A DNA stretch of 64,000 bases from Pedobacter polysacchareus. GTDB taxonomy: Bacteria > Bacteroidota > Bacteroidia > Sphingobacteriales > Sphingobacteriaceae. Below, one piece after another: positions 1-9,687 of this stretch (within the stretch, counting starts at the first letter, position 1; the number at the start of each line of letters is the position of its first letter). Below the pieces are notes generated by a model that saw only the letters and a program-made list of their open reading frames with translations, made no database searches and was not told where the DNA came from. The DNA is taken from NCBI RefSeq assembly GCF_019802255.1, contig NZ_JAHYSS010000006.1, positions 1 through 64,000 of the forward strand, in the 5' to 3' direction. A program made the position numbers and the translations under genes.

Positions 1-3000
1 ACCGTAACTGGTATCGGATTGGAAGCAGGGCTCTCACAAGCACTGGAAGTAATTTTTACGCTGTAACTGCCGCTTTCTGTAGCAGTATAGGTTTGCTGGG
101 TAGCCCCTGTGATCAGGTTTAGCCCATTGTACCATTGGTAGCTATCTGCTAAGGTGGTCGTCTTTAACACCACGGCTCCACCTGCACAGAAAGTGGTCTC
201 GCCTTCTGCAGTAATCACCGTAGCATCTGGAACCGGGTTTACCGTCACAGTTGCTTTTTTAGCGTTACCAACCGCATTGTCACAGATATCTGCATTTCTC
301 ACTGTTACAAAATAGTTAGTAGTACTGGCTGGTTCCACTTCCAAAGTAGCCCCTTCTTTAATCTTATTCGTTAACTGCGAGTCGCTATACCAGGTAAATA
401 CCGCGCCAAGGAGTGTACTTTCCGCAGTTAGCATGACTTTATCACCAGCACAAATCGTCTGATTTGTCACTGTTACATCTGTGGCAAGCGCTCTATTTTT
501 AATCGTAATATCAACACTGGAAGACATCACCTCACAACCATTTGAATTTCTAACTTTAACCAGATACTTGCCAGTCTTGCTGACCATAAAAAAGCTACTG
601 TTAGCTCCGGCTATGTCACCGTTATTATCTACCCATTGATAAGTAAGGTTCGCGCTATTACTGGCTACAGAGAGTTTTACCGCTTCACCACTACAAGAAA
701 CCACATTACCTTCTACAGTGATGTTTGATATTTCAGGTGGCGGAATAATGGTTATTTCCACTGTATTACTTCCTGGGGTAGAACAGCCGGCCTCGTTAGT
801 CACGACAAGAGAATAAGTCCCTGCTTCGAAAACCATTAATTTCTTATTGATTGCACCTGGAATCAACACCCCTTCCAGGTACCATTGATTCCCTTTATCA
901 ATAGAAGAAGTCAATGTAGTACCATCACCCTCACAGAGTTGAGTTTTATTGGACGTGATCGTTACTGTTATTGGATTTTCCGACACTTTTAATGTTCCGC
1001 TCGCTTCCGCATCACAACCAAAAGAAGAGTGTACCAATACCTTAATTCTTTGTCCATCGAGATTCAAAGGCACATTACTAAGCGTAAGGATACTCGTATT
1101 TGATCCTTTCACATCCGTTCCTTCGGCGAAATCCTGCCAGTCATTGCTGCCATTTTTGAACTGCCACTGATAGGTGTTATTTTCTCCTGAGGCTGTTGCA
1201 GCAATCGCAATACTTCTGCCATTACAAACCGCCAATACGTTTGGAAGCGCCACCACTGGTAGGGCTGCTACATGAACCAAATAAGTGGTTTTATGCTGAT
1301 CATTTCTCTCCGTTCCTAAGGTAAAAGATCCAGTAGCCGATGGCGTTCCGGTAATCTGCATGGACTTATTGGGATCATCTCGTTTAAAATCAAGCGAAGG
1401 AAAGTTCCCGATCAGGGAAACAATATCGTTATTTCCCTGATAGGAGATCGTAGGAATAGCTGAACCTGCACAAATGTCATAAATCTGAATGTGATGATAC
1501 TTTATGTTGTTACAGTCTTCTGCAGCTGTTCCATTTTTACATTCCAAATGTGGATCTGAGGGCGCGCTACCATCTGGATTCAGATTTAGATTGGTTGCAT
1601 CAGGATCTGTTACATCCGCCGGACGAAGAATACTAGCCTCTGCAGTCATGATCGGAATTGATGGTGAAACCGTCAGCTTTCCAATGATGGTAAATTCAAT
1701 TTCACAATCATTGTTCATATCCAGCGTAGCGGTAAATTTGCCATCTCCGATCAAAGGGTTTTTGACTGTCCCTACACCATTTGTAATCGTGGAGGTTGGA
1801 ATAACCGACCCTATCTGGAATCCCTTCGGACTTAAGAAAGTAAAAAGAGCGCTTTGAACATCGCTAGGACCACTGTTTTTCAGCTTAACCTTATAAACAA
1901 CCTGCTGATCTGAAAGGAAAGTACTGAGGTCTGGAGTAATGCTTAGCACTTTGAGATCGGCAACTTTTATCGTCAGGTCAATTGGATTGTCGATCTCACT
2001 TCCCTGGATGTAGGCCCAGGTATCCATAGACTTCTTATTTCCGAAACTATAACTTCCGCTGCCAGAATTTGGAACTGCAGGTGCTTTGGAATCACTAGGA
2101 GCATAGGCGCCCCATTTATGGCCATTGGTTCTACTTGGAAGCCCATTTATTGCATTAAAAAAAGGGTTGGAACTTTCCGGGAAAGAGCCGGCGCCAGTGA
2201 CATCGCTATCATCCCAATATGTTCGATCACTGTATATAGATTCATCTTTGTTATCGACATCAAGGTCATACGTTGTATTGTTTACGGTCAGTTCGATAAT
2301 TAACCCTAAAGGATTAATTTCCATGTCTATGTAAGGGAAATGAACTTCCGCAGATTGTAATTTAGTTTTCAGCGTACTCACTACAGAAGCTGGTAACAAA
2401 TAATTTCCATTGGCGTCCTTTCCATCCCAAAAAACACTATTTTCACCTGCATTAGCTACACCGATGATGATCCGATTTGCAATAGCACCCGCAGCGGTCA
2501 ATACCGGAATAGTAATCCTATAAGTTCCAATGGTACTGGATTCGAATTTAATATAGGCGCCATTCCTTCCTGCAAGTCCAGGGCTCCCTTCTGCGCCCAC
2601 AATTTTAAGGTTGGTAATTTTAGGAAGTACGGCATCGTTTTTCAACCAAGTTTCTGAGAGTGGAGTGGTTGCAATTGCTGCTTTAGCGGGTAAATCAGGA
2701 TTAGGCTTATTGTAGAATATTTTATGGGTGGTATTCGTCCCGTTGTCTGCCGAAGTTGGATTATGCGTATAACTAAGAATATCCACCAGCGTGGATTTAT
2801 CTAAGCTTTTATAGGTTGGAACGGAGTTAACCGCAAAACCATTGCTATTAGAGAAAAAAGTAAAACCTACCCCGTTACTACCATTGGTTTTCACCCGGTA
2901 AGCGCGTCCATCTTTGGTGAGCACATAATGCGTGGCATAATACGCTTTTTCTGGTGGAAAGCTGGCGGCGAGGTGAAGGTTGAGGACGTTTACATACACC

Positions 3001-3647
3001 CTTCCAGTAAACCATTCATCTCCCCCTTTTTTCATGACTGAAACATCCCATGCGGCAATTTCATCTAGGTTACCATTGGTCCCATTACTATTGGATCCAG
3101 ATTGCGTCCAGTCATCATTGGCAAGAATATCAGGAACATCCAATTTATCAGTTCCGTCCAGTCCTGAAGGCGGAAGAAACTCAATTTTCCAGATCCCTTT
3201 TGTGGCTTCTGTGACATCTACTGTAAAAGGAGTATACGAATTGGCATTATCGTTCTTACCTTTTTTTGGTCCGGCAATTTCTGCTTTACGATTGGGAATT
3301 CTTCCAGCGAGCAACGCGGTATTGGAATAGCTGGTGACACCTAATGGAGAAGTCACCGCGATCTTAGCTTTCCCATAACCATGTGCACTTGAGGCTACCG
3401 CGATAATCTCACCGGCATTTGCATACACATAATGCGTTCCAGCGGTTTTAAATGGCCATGATTCGGATGCGGTGTTGTTAGAATTACAATATAAAAATGC
3501 GCGGTTCCCTGTTGCACCTGCAGGATACAAATCCTTGCTTCCCTCAGCATAAACAGCCGAAAAATTGAATAACAAGCAAACTATAAACAGACAGCATAGT
3601 TTGTTCGTCAGCAAATTAAACAGATGTCGGAGCGCTTTTACCATCAT
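1..3647 (-). CDS. Giant secreted Ig-like repeat surface protein, N-terminal part
   Basis: This reading frame is open from an ATG at 3647 (followed at once by a second ATG) to the left edge of the window, about 1215 codons, so the C-terminus is missing. Residues 1 to about 34 form a signal peptide with a hydrophobic core ending AVYA. A novel-looking N-terminal half follows. Around residues 555-670 there is a DUF11/CARDB-like segment (LKVLSITPDLSTF, KLKNSGPSDVQSA). From about residue 800 there are successive Ig-like modules, each with a Cys near the start (VCNGRSIAI, LCEGDGTTL, ICAGDKVML, FCAGGAVVL) and a YQW or WY core. Such proteins in Bacteroidota are usually exported by the type IX system and carry a C-terminal sorting domain, which cannot be checked here. 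The role is probably adhesion or gliding-related; I cannot name it further. Confidence 0.8.
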   Translation of the reverse strand, partial: MMVKALRHLFNLLTNKLCCLFIVCLLFNFSAVYAEGSKDLYPAGATGNRAFLYCNSNNTASESWPFKTAGTHYVYANAGEIIAVASSAHGYGKAKIAVTSPLGVTSYSNTALLAGRIPNRKAEIAGPKKGKNDNANSYTPFTVDVTEATKGIWKIEFLPPSGLDGTDKLDVPDILANDDWTQSGSNSNGTNGNLDEIAAWDVSVMKKGGDEWFTGRVYVNVLNLHLAASFPPEKAYYATHYVLTKDGRAYRVKTNGSNGVGFTFFSNSNGFAVNSVPTYKSLDKSTLVDILSYTHNPTSADNGTNTTHKIFYNKPNPDLPAKAAIATTPLSETWLKNDAVLPKITNLKIVGAEGSPGLAGRNGAYIKFESSTIGTYRITIPVLTAAGAIANRIIIGVANAGENSVFWDGKDANGNYLLPASVVSTLKTKLQSAEVHFPYIDMEINPLGLIIELTVNNTTYDLDVDNKDESIYSDRTYWDDSDVTGAGSFPESSNPFFNAINGLPSRTNGHKWGAYAPSDSKAPAVPNSGSGSYSFGNKKSMDTWAYIQGSEIDNPIDLTIKVADLKVLSITPDLSTFLSDQQVVYKVKLKNSGPSDVQSALFTFLSPKGFQIGSVIPTSTITNGVGTVKNPLIGDGKFTATLDMNNDCEIEFTIIGKLTVSPSIPIMTAEASILRPADVTDPDATNLNLNPDGSAPSDPHLECKNGTAAEDCNNIKYHHIQIYDICAGSAIPTISYQGNNDIVSLIGNFPSLDFKRDDPNKSMQITGTPSATGSFTLGTERNDQHKTTYLVHVAALPVVALPNVLAVCNGRSIAIAATASGENNTYQWQFKNGSNDWQDFAEGTDVKGSNTSILTLSNVPLNLDGQRIKVLVHSSFGCDAEASGTLKVSENPITVTITSNKTQLCEGDGTTLTSSIDKGNQWYLEGVLIPGAINKKLMVFEAGTYSLVVTNEAGCSTPGSNTVEITIIPPPEISNITVEGNVVSCSGEAVKLSVASNSANLTYQWVDNNGDIAGANSSFFMVSKTGKYLVKVRNSNGCEVMSSSVDITIKNRALATDVTVTNQTICAGDKVMLTAESTLLGAVFTWYSDSQLTNKIKEGATLEVEPASTTNYFVTVRNADICDNAVGNAKKATVTVNPVPDATVITAEGETTFCAGGAVVLKTTTLADSYQWYNGLNLITGATQQTYTATESGSYSVKITSSACESPASNPIPVT

Positions 3648-3959
3648 ACCGTTGAAATAGAGGTATGGTCCTATAGGAATATTTGCAAAGCGAAATCAAT
3701 TCTTTAATAAGTACGCTTTCTTACCAAATGATCGGCTAACAGCAAATTTTCTTAAAGGTTAACTCTATTTATCCCTACCAAATTAAACAGAATTTCTATA
3801 ATATTCCCATGCAGAATAAAAAAAAACAAATTTTTTGATAAAAACCGAGCCAAATAAATACATAAATCATAAAACAATATTTAAGACACATAAAAGACAT
3901 TATTTAAATATTATAGATATAAAATGTGTAAAAAATTCCACATCAAACAAAACAAAGAA

Positions 3960-3992
3960 GTAATACTTTCCCCAATATGGGGAAAGTATTAC
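3960..3992. repeat. 14-base perfect inverted repeat
   Basis: GTAATACTTTCCCC at 3960-3973 pairs without mismatch with 3979-3992 across a five-base loop AATAT. It is the only GC-containing structure in a very AT-rich stretch. On the minus strand the hairpin is followed by a T-rich tract, so it could be a second terminator downstream of the permease operon, or a protein-binding site 313 bases upstream of the giant surface protein gene. Confidence 0.7.
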
Positions 3993-4406
3993 ACATAAAA
4001 ATACATCTCAGCATCATGCCACTTAAATTAAACCGTCTACTTCTAGCATAGAAACATTAAAAAAAATATGATTTAACAAAATATTAAATCATCACTGAAA
4101 AATTATAGAAAATAAATAATCATTTATCGATAAACATCATACATTAAATAAACTAAAAAATAAACCAATAGTTTAAAATTGAAGAAAATAATGTTCCAAT
4201 ACCAAACAAAATTTAGTTAACGAGCAGGGAGCTCTGCTACAGAAATTGAAAACTACCAAGCACAAAAACAACAACAACCAGCTGAACACCAACAACAAAT
4301 GCCAATGTTTTATGTGAAAAAGCAAAATTGTGATAAAGATCATTTTTTTGCCTTGGGTAGATCTATATATTTGAATTATAATTTATTCTACTCGATGGAT
4401 GTCGGT

Positions 4407-4439
4407 AAAAGGGGCCCGTTCCGGGAAGTTCGGCCCCTT
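4407..4439 (-). terminator. Terminator after the RND permease gene
   Basis: AAGGGGCC at 4409-4416 pairs with GGCCCCTT at 4432-4439. On the minus strand the hairpin ends in TTTTA, about 10 bases after the stop codon of the permease gene, as expected for a rho-independent terminator of the efflux operon. Confidence 0.6.
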
Positions 4440-4448
4440 AAATTTATC

Positions 4449-7400
4449 TCAATTCCGATAAAATCGACCGATCAGACTTGGCAGCACAATTAGCAATAAA
4501 GGCAGTGCTACCAAAAAACCACCAATAATTGCAATAGCTAATGGCTGATGTAACTGAGCCCCCGCCCCTATACCGAACGCCAGTGGACTTAGAGCAAGAA
4601 TAGCCCCTAGAGCTGTCATCACCTTAGGCCTCAACCTGGTTGAAATCGCATATACTATCGCCTCATTCATCCCTTTGCTTTTCAACGAATCTTTAAACTG
4701 TAAAAAAGTAAATATGGCGTTCTCAGCAATAATCCCAACCACCATAATCAATCCCGTGTAACTGCCAACATTCAATGGTGTATGCGTTAAAAACAAAGCC
4801 AGGCAACTCCCAGAAAGCCCAAGGACAGCAATTAATAAAATGAGAAAGGCGATTTTAAAATCTTTAAAAACGAATAGAATGACACTAAAAACCAATAAAC
4901 TGGAAAGCACCAGGATCATAAAAAGCTCCTTAAAAGACTGCCGCTGCTCCGCATAGGCACCTCCATATTCAATAAAATAGCCGTTTGGAAGCTGAATCTT
5001 CGCCCCAATCTGCTGTTGAATATCAGCCATTACGCTGCCCAGATCACGTTGATCCAGACGTGCAGAAACCAAACCAATAGACTGTAAGTTTTCCCGTTCC
5101 AGCTCTGCCTCTCCGCTTTTAGTCTGTACTTTGGCCAGCATACTGATAGGCACCATCTTTCCATTAGCCAGAAATATATTCATTTGACTGATCTGCTCAA
5201 CACCTGGCTTATTTCCATTAAAGGACACCATTCTTATCGGGTATATTTGCTGCAATCCATACATACTGCCCAGCACATTCCCTTCCAGGGCAGTCTGCAC
5301 CTGCAGCTGAAATTCAGTGGGCGAAATCCCATATTGTGCCAGGGCAGCATAATCAGGACGTATATCGACAGAAGGCCCAGCAATAACTATCCCATCAAAA
5401 ACATCAGCAGTCCCTTTTACATTTGACACTACATCTGCTACTTTTTTTGAAAGCTGCTGAAGAACTTTTTGATTTGTTCCAAATATTTTAAGTTCGACAG
5501 GCTGTGTTGCGCTCATCAGATCACCCAGCATATCACCAATCACCTGTCCGAAATCTACGGTCAAAGCAGGTTGGGACTGTTCAATTTTATGTCTGATGTC
5601 TTCGATAACTTCATCGGTGCTCCTATTTCTATCTTTCTTTAACTGAATCAGGTAATCTCCGGTATTGGGCTCTGTAATAAAAAAGCCCATCTGCGTGCCT
5701 GTCCGCCGGGAGTAAGTAGCTACTTCAGGAATTTTAACAATCATCCGCTCCACTTCAGTCAGGATTCGATCCGTCGCTTCCAAAGAAGTACCTGGAGGCG
5801 TTTTATAATCCAGCACCACACTGCCTTCATCCATTTCCGGTAAGAAACCCGTTTCTAAACGAGGAAACAAGAACAGCATCAGCAATAGGAGCAAGCCAAT
5901 AAATCCATAACTCCAATAAGATCTTTGAATAAAATAGCTGATCCAGGCACTGTTCTTTGACTCGACTAATGGAACACCGGGATTTAAGGCTGACACCTGC
6001 AGCAATTCCGCCACTGCATTTTCCGAAAGCGGGCTTTCTTTTTTACTGAGCAATAGGTAAATCACTGGCAAACCAATCCAAGTTACAAAAAAAGAACACA
6101 CCAATGTGATAACCATTGTATTGGTCATTACCTGAAAATAAGCTCCAGCAACACCTGTCATCAACACAAAAGGGATAAAAATCACGATGGTGCTAATGGA
6201 AGAGCCCAGCATTGCTGGAAAGAGATAGGCGATTGCCTTTTTCAACAGCACATCAGTTGGCGCGCCCGGATGCTCTTCATGGGTCCGGTGAATCTGCTCA
6301 ACTACCACAATTGCATCATCGATAATCAATCCAATAGCAGCAGCAATTGCACCAAGCGTCATGATATTGAAAGAGTAACCGATAGCATACAAAGAGATTA
6401 GTGTTAAACCCAGCGTAACAGGAATGGTGAGCAAAATACTGAGGCTAGGTTTCAGCGAGCGTAGAAAAACGATGGCCACCACAATGGCCAATACCAAACC
6501 GATCCACAAACTATCAGTCACGCTTTTTACCGTAGTATTCACAAAATCAGCCTGCAGATAATAAGGCTTTATCGTCACTCCCTGAGGTAAAATTTTTCTC
6601 AAATCAGAAACCTTCTGTTCCATTTGCGCAGAAAGATCCACGAGGTTCGCATTTGGCTGTTTGATGACTGCAATCAAAATCCCTGGCTTCCCATTGGCAT
6701 TCACCATGGTATATTCAATCGCTTCGGCTGCGCTTATTTCCGCAAGCTCCTTTAATCTAACTGTTCTATTGCCCTTTTTACTGACGATTACATTTTCAAG
6801 ATCTGCCTTTGTCTTTAGCGTAGCATCTGTAACTGATAAATATAAATAGTTAAAATCCACTACATAACCATTAGATTTCACAAAGTTGGTTTGCGTCATT
6901 GCATTGGCAATTTGATCGGGACTAATCGCCAGCGCCGTCATCTTTGAGGGCTGTAGCTTTACGCGGTACTCCTTAGTTTTCCCACCGATGACCCGGATTT
7001 CCGAAACCCCTTCCACTTGCAATAGAAATGGCTTAATGGTATAATCTGCCAATTGTTTCAGTTCAATTGGGGATTTAACCCTGCTTTCCAGTGTATAACC
7101 ACTAACCGGAAGAATCGATGGATTCATCTTCTCTACTGTCAGATTCAGCTCTGGAGGAAGGCTGCTTTTAATTTTAGCAATCTGCGATTCAATCCTTTGC
7201 TGACTTAAATCGATGTCTGCATTCCAGTTCATGTATGCCGATATTTCACAAGTCCCCCTACTTGTTACACTTCTGATGAGCTTTAAATCCGGCACCTGCT
7301 TCACCACATTTTCCAAAGGCCGCGTCACCGTCAGCATCATTTGATTCACTGGCTGCAACTGACCTTCTGCAATGATCTTGATCTTTGGAAAGGTAATCTC

Positions 7401-7508
7401 CGGAAATAAAGCCGTTTTGATCCTGGTATAAGAAAAAGCGCCCCCCAGAAGAACCAGCAGTAAAACCACCATTAATGGTTTCTTATGAGAAATGAAAAAG
7501 TTATTCAT
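4449..7508 (-). CDS. RND family efflux permease
   Basis: This 1019-residue inner-membrane protein has the full length and layout of AcrB/CusA-type proton-driven exporters: a first membrane helix at about 8-28, a large periplasmic region, a helix bundle at about 330-470, a second periplasmic region and a closing bundle at about 855-1015. The TM4 proton-relay pair is present as D397 and D398 in GLIIDDAIVVVEQ. At the position of the AcrB TM10 lysine it has E929 (IIAENAIF), which points away from the classical multidrug HAE1 group. It is the last gene of an operon: its start lies 3 bases after the adaptor gene, and a hairpin terminator follows. The substrate cannot be told from sequence; organic solvents, antibiotics or metals are all possible. 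Confidence 0.93.
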   Translation of the reverse strand: MNNFFISHKKPLMVVLLLVLLGGAFSYTRIKTALFPEITFPKIKIIAEGQLQPVNQMMLTVTRPLENVVKQVPDLKLIRSVTSRGTCEISAYMNWNADIDLSQQRIESQIAKIKSSLPPELNLTVEKMNPSILPVSGYTLESRVKSPIELKQLADYTIKPFLLQVEGVSEIRVIGGKTKEYRVKLQPSKMTALAISPDQIANAMTQTNFVKSNGYVVDFNYLYLSVTDATLKTKADLENVIVSKKGNRTVRLKELAEISAAEAIEYTMVNANGKPGILIAVIKQPNANLVDLSAQMEQKVSDLRKILPQGVTIKPYYLQADFVNTTVKSVTDSLWIGLVLAIVVAIVFLRSLKPSLSILLTIPVTLGLTLISLYAIGYSFNIMTLGAIAAAIGLIIDDAIVVVEQIHRTHEEHPGAPTDVLLKKAIAYLFPAMLGSSISTIVIFIPFVLMTGVAGAYFQVMTNTMVITLVCSFFVTWIGLPVIYLLLSKKESPLSENAVAELLQVSALNPGVPLVESKNSAWISYFIQRSYWSYGFIGLLLLLMLFLFPRLETGFLPEMDEGSVVLDYKTPPGTSLEATDRILTEVERMIVKIPEVATYSRRTGTQMGFFITEPNTGDYLIQLKKDRNRSTDEVIEDIRHKIEQSQPALTVDFGQVIGDMLGDLMSATQPVELKIFGTNQKVLQQLSKKVADVVSNVKGTADVFDGIVIAGPSVDIRPDYAALAQYGISPTEFQLQVQTALEGNVLGSMYGLQQIYPIRMVSFNGNKPGVEQISQMNIFLANGKMVPISMLAKVQTKSGEAELERENLQSIGLVSARLDQRDLGSVMADIQQQIGAKIQLPNGYFIEYGGAYAEQRQSFKELFMILVLSSLLVFSVILFVFKDFKIAFLILLIAVLGLSGSCLALFLTHTPLNVGSYTGLIMVVGIIAENAIFTFLQFKDSLKSKGMNEAIVYAISTRLRPKVMTALGAILALSPLAFGIGAGAQLHQPLAIAIIGGFLVALPLLLIVLPSLIGRFYRN

Positions 7509-7511
7509 GGC

Positions 7512-8435
7512 TTATCTCTTGATTTTAACTTTCGCTGTATCTGCAAGACCATAATTGCCGCCTAGTACAAACCGATCATTGGCTGCAAAGCTGGGCGATA
7601 GGATCTCGACCTGTTTTCCATCATCGATCCCCTTTTTCACGACCACCTTAACAGCTGTAGAGTCGTTACTCAATTTCATGACCCAAAATTCATCTTCCGT
7701 TTCATTGCTCAGGAGCGCAGCTTTTGGAAGCGTCAAGGCATTGGGATGATACAAATTCACAATTCTTGCTATGGCTACCAGGTTTTCTGGAATGGTATGA
7801 TCAGGAGCAACATGAATGATAAAACGCTGCGTTTGCGCTACAGAATCTACACTGGCCAAAGGAAGGCCAATTGTTCCAGCCAACTGCTCTCCGTCTGGCA
7901 AAGTCAGCGCCACCGCAGCATTATCGACTAAACTTTGTCTCATTGCATAAGGAGCATCCAACAAAAACACCAGACTATTTTTATTACTCAACACTGCCAG
8001 AACCTCTCCTTCTGGCACATAATCTCCTTTTTGATGGTTCACCATAGTAATGAAACCAGGTGCTGCCGCCCGGATATTTGAGGTGCCAGAAAACTTAAAT
8101 GCAGGATCCAGCCGATTAATGGAATTCCCAATGGCCTGTGCTTCTTTAGTGACCAGGCTGAATAACACCTGGCCACTTCGGACAGCATCCCCCATTTTAA
8201 CTTTCATTTCCTTTAGGTACCCATTTATACTGGCCTTGATATAGCTTTTTTCCAGATAGCTGGAACTGGCATTTAAATCTACATACGAAGCCATATCCTG
8301 ACGTCCAGGAAGCGTGATTTCTACCGTAGTTTGCTGCTCCTGAGCACCCGGATTATTATCTTTTGCCGGCGCTCCACAGGCAGCCAGCAATAAACTGAGG
8401 CTAGCAGCAGCTATATTTTTTATTGCATTCTTCAT
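7512..8435 (-). CDS. RND efflux periplasmic adaptor lipoprotein
   Basis: This 307-residue protein is the membrane-fusion (HlyD/AcrA-type) subunit that links the permease to the TolC-type channel. It begins with a lipoprotein signal ending LLLAACGAP, so it is probably anchored by the Cys near residue 20. The barrel-sandwich lipoyl halves are visible around KASINGYLKEMKVKMGDAVRSGQ and APGFITMVNHQKGDYVPEGE (about residues 67-135), with a beta-barrel and membrane-proximal part behind. It is shorter than AcrA because the helical hairpin between the lipoyl halves is very short, as in many Bacteroidota adaptors. It starts one base after the TolC gene stop and is followed 3 bases later by the permease gene, which implies one transcript. 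Confidence 0.88.
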   Translation of the reverse strand: MKNAIKNIAAASLSLLLAACGAPAKDNNPGAQEQQTTVEITLPGRQDMASYVDLNASSSYLEKSYIKASINGYLKEMKVKMGDAVRSGQVLFSLVTKEAQAIGNSINRLDPAFKFSGTSNIRAAAPGFITMVNHQKGDYVPEGEVLAVLSNKNSLVFLLDAPYAMRQSLVDNAAVALTLPDGEQLAGTIGLPLASVDSVAQTQRFIIHVAPDHTIPENLVAIARIVNLYHPNALTLPKAALLSNETEDEFWVMKLSNDSTAVKVVVKKGIDDGKQVEILSPSFAANDRFVLGGNYGLADTAKVKIKR

Positions 8436-8436
8436 A

Positions 8437-9687
8437 TTATCTGTTCCAATAATTGAATTGATTGATCAGCTTAAGGCCATTGATATAAGTTTGACGCAGC
8501 AGATTTTTAGCGGCCAGGTAATTGTTAATCGCGATGATATAATCGGCAATCCTAAGGTCACCGGTATGTAGCAGCCGACTATCTACCTCTATCAGACTTT
8601 TAGCAAACCTGATCTGCTCGTTAAGCTGTGGATACAAATCCTGATTTTCCTTGATCTGCTGCAGCAATAGATGGACTTGCTGCTGGTGCTGTCTGATAAA
8701 AAACTCCTGATAAGCCAGTCCGGTTTCCTTTTGGATATTCAACTGCTGCAGCAGCATTGCTTTCTGATGGCCATCATAAATCGGGATGGAAAGTGTAAAA
8801 CCAGCACTTGTTCCGAAATTCTTGTAGGGCTGCAGTAAAAATGAAGAATTATACCCCCCATTTACATAAATACTGGCTTTGGGTTTATAGTTCAGCGCTA
8901 CCCCAATCTTATCATTCTCATTTTTTAGACTGTCCAACTTGTAGCGTGTAGTAAAAAATGAGCCGCGAACAGGAATAGCAGGACTAATATCGGGCGCCTT
9001 TATTGGATTTACAGTAGTATCAATTATCCCACAAAGGTAATTTAACATCGCGTAATCGCTGTTAAACTGTATCTCTGCTTGCTTGCAGGCTAGACGCTGC
9101 TGCTGAAAGGTGACCATAAAAGTAAGATATTCAGATTGCTTATAAGTATTTGCGCGGGTAAGTTTTTTTAGAACCACTTCTTCTTTTTTCAGTAGTTCAT
9201 AGACTTCCGTATTAAACACCATTTGCTCCTGACTGGCGTAAGCATTTAAATATTGATCCGTAATGTTCTTCTTAAGGTCGAGTACCGACCAGCTTGCCGC
9301 ATATTTAATGGAATCGCTATGAATCTTTAATTGCTCCTGCTGCTGATTGATTCGTCCTTTCCCGATTAGCATATAATTTACAGTCAGCAATGCTTCCAGG
9401 CTCTGCCCATTACTCAGTGTTTGGTCATAGCCATAACCTTTAACTATTGGTGCATACAAACCTGTTGAACTTGCCGTAACCTGGGGGCGATAACCGGCTC
9501 GCCACCTTAAACTATCTATCCGATTACTCAGCTGCTGGTTTTTATAATCATTCAAAACCGGACTGGCAGTCAAGCCCTGATGCATAAAATAATCCAGGTC
9601 TTTCCCGGAAATGGATTGTCCCTTTCCAGAAATTGAAAATAACAGCAGCACGATCAGTGCATATCGACTAGTTTTAGAACGTTCCAT
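8437..9687 (-). CDS. TolC family outer membrane efflux channel
   Basis: This is the outer-membrane component of the tripartite pump, about 416 residues from the ATG at 9687. A TTG five codons further upstream is possible but would increase the overlap with the preceding PAP2 gene. A signal peptide (ALIVLLLFSISGKGQS) is followed by the two long alpha-helical repeats of the OEP family, rich in Gln and Leu, including a stretch around residues 325-375 with LLLQQIKENQDLYPQLNEQI. The gene overlaps the PAP2 gene upstream by 14 bases and is separated from the adaptor gene by a single base, so translation is probably coupled along the operon. Confidence 0.88.
   Translation of the reverse strand: MERSKTSRYALIVLLLFSISGKGQSISGKDLDYFMHQGLTASPVLNDYKNQQLSNRIDSLRWRAGYRPQVTASSTGLYAPIVKGYGYDQTLSNGQSLEALLTVNYMLIGKGRINQQQEQLKIHSDSIKYAASWSVLDLKKNITDQYLNAYASQEQMVFNTEVYELLKKEEVVLKKLTRANTYKQSEYLTFMVTFQQQRLACKQAEIQFNSDYAMLNYLCGIIDTTVNPIKAPDISPAIPVRGSFFTTRYKLDSLKNENDKIGVALNYKPKASIYVNGGYNSSFLLQPYKNFGTSAGFTLSIPIYDGHQKAMLLQQLNIQKETGLAYQEFFIRQHQQQVHLLLQQIKENQDLYPQLNEQIRFAKSLIEVDSRLLHTGDLRIADYIIAINNYLAAKNLLRQTYINGLKLINQFNYWNR

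Larger units (their letters stand above)
3648..4448. other. AT-rich intergenic region of 801 bases
   Basis: No convincing gene is present. It holds a 14-base perfect inverted repeat at 3960-3992, a CAA-rich low-complexity run near 4261-4300 and a terminator hairpin just after the efflux permease gene. I searched for a TAnnTTTG box for the minus-strand gene starting at 3647 and found none. A 64-codon plus-strand frame at 4299-4493 runs into the permease gene and looks fortuitous. Confidence 0.6.

Noticed and set aside
949..3330. Plus-strand frames inside the giant surface protein
   Set aside because: They are antisense to a continuous minus-strand reading frame with signal peptide and Ig-like modules.
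4261..4300. CAA-rich short repeats as a CRISPR or microsatellite array
   Set aside because: The units are irregular single CAA triplets without spacers or longer repeat structure; this is low-complexity DNA.
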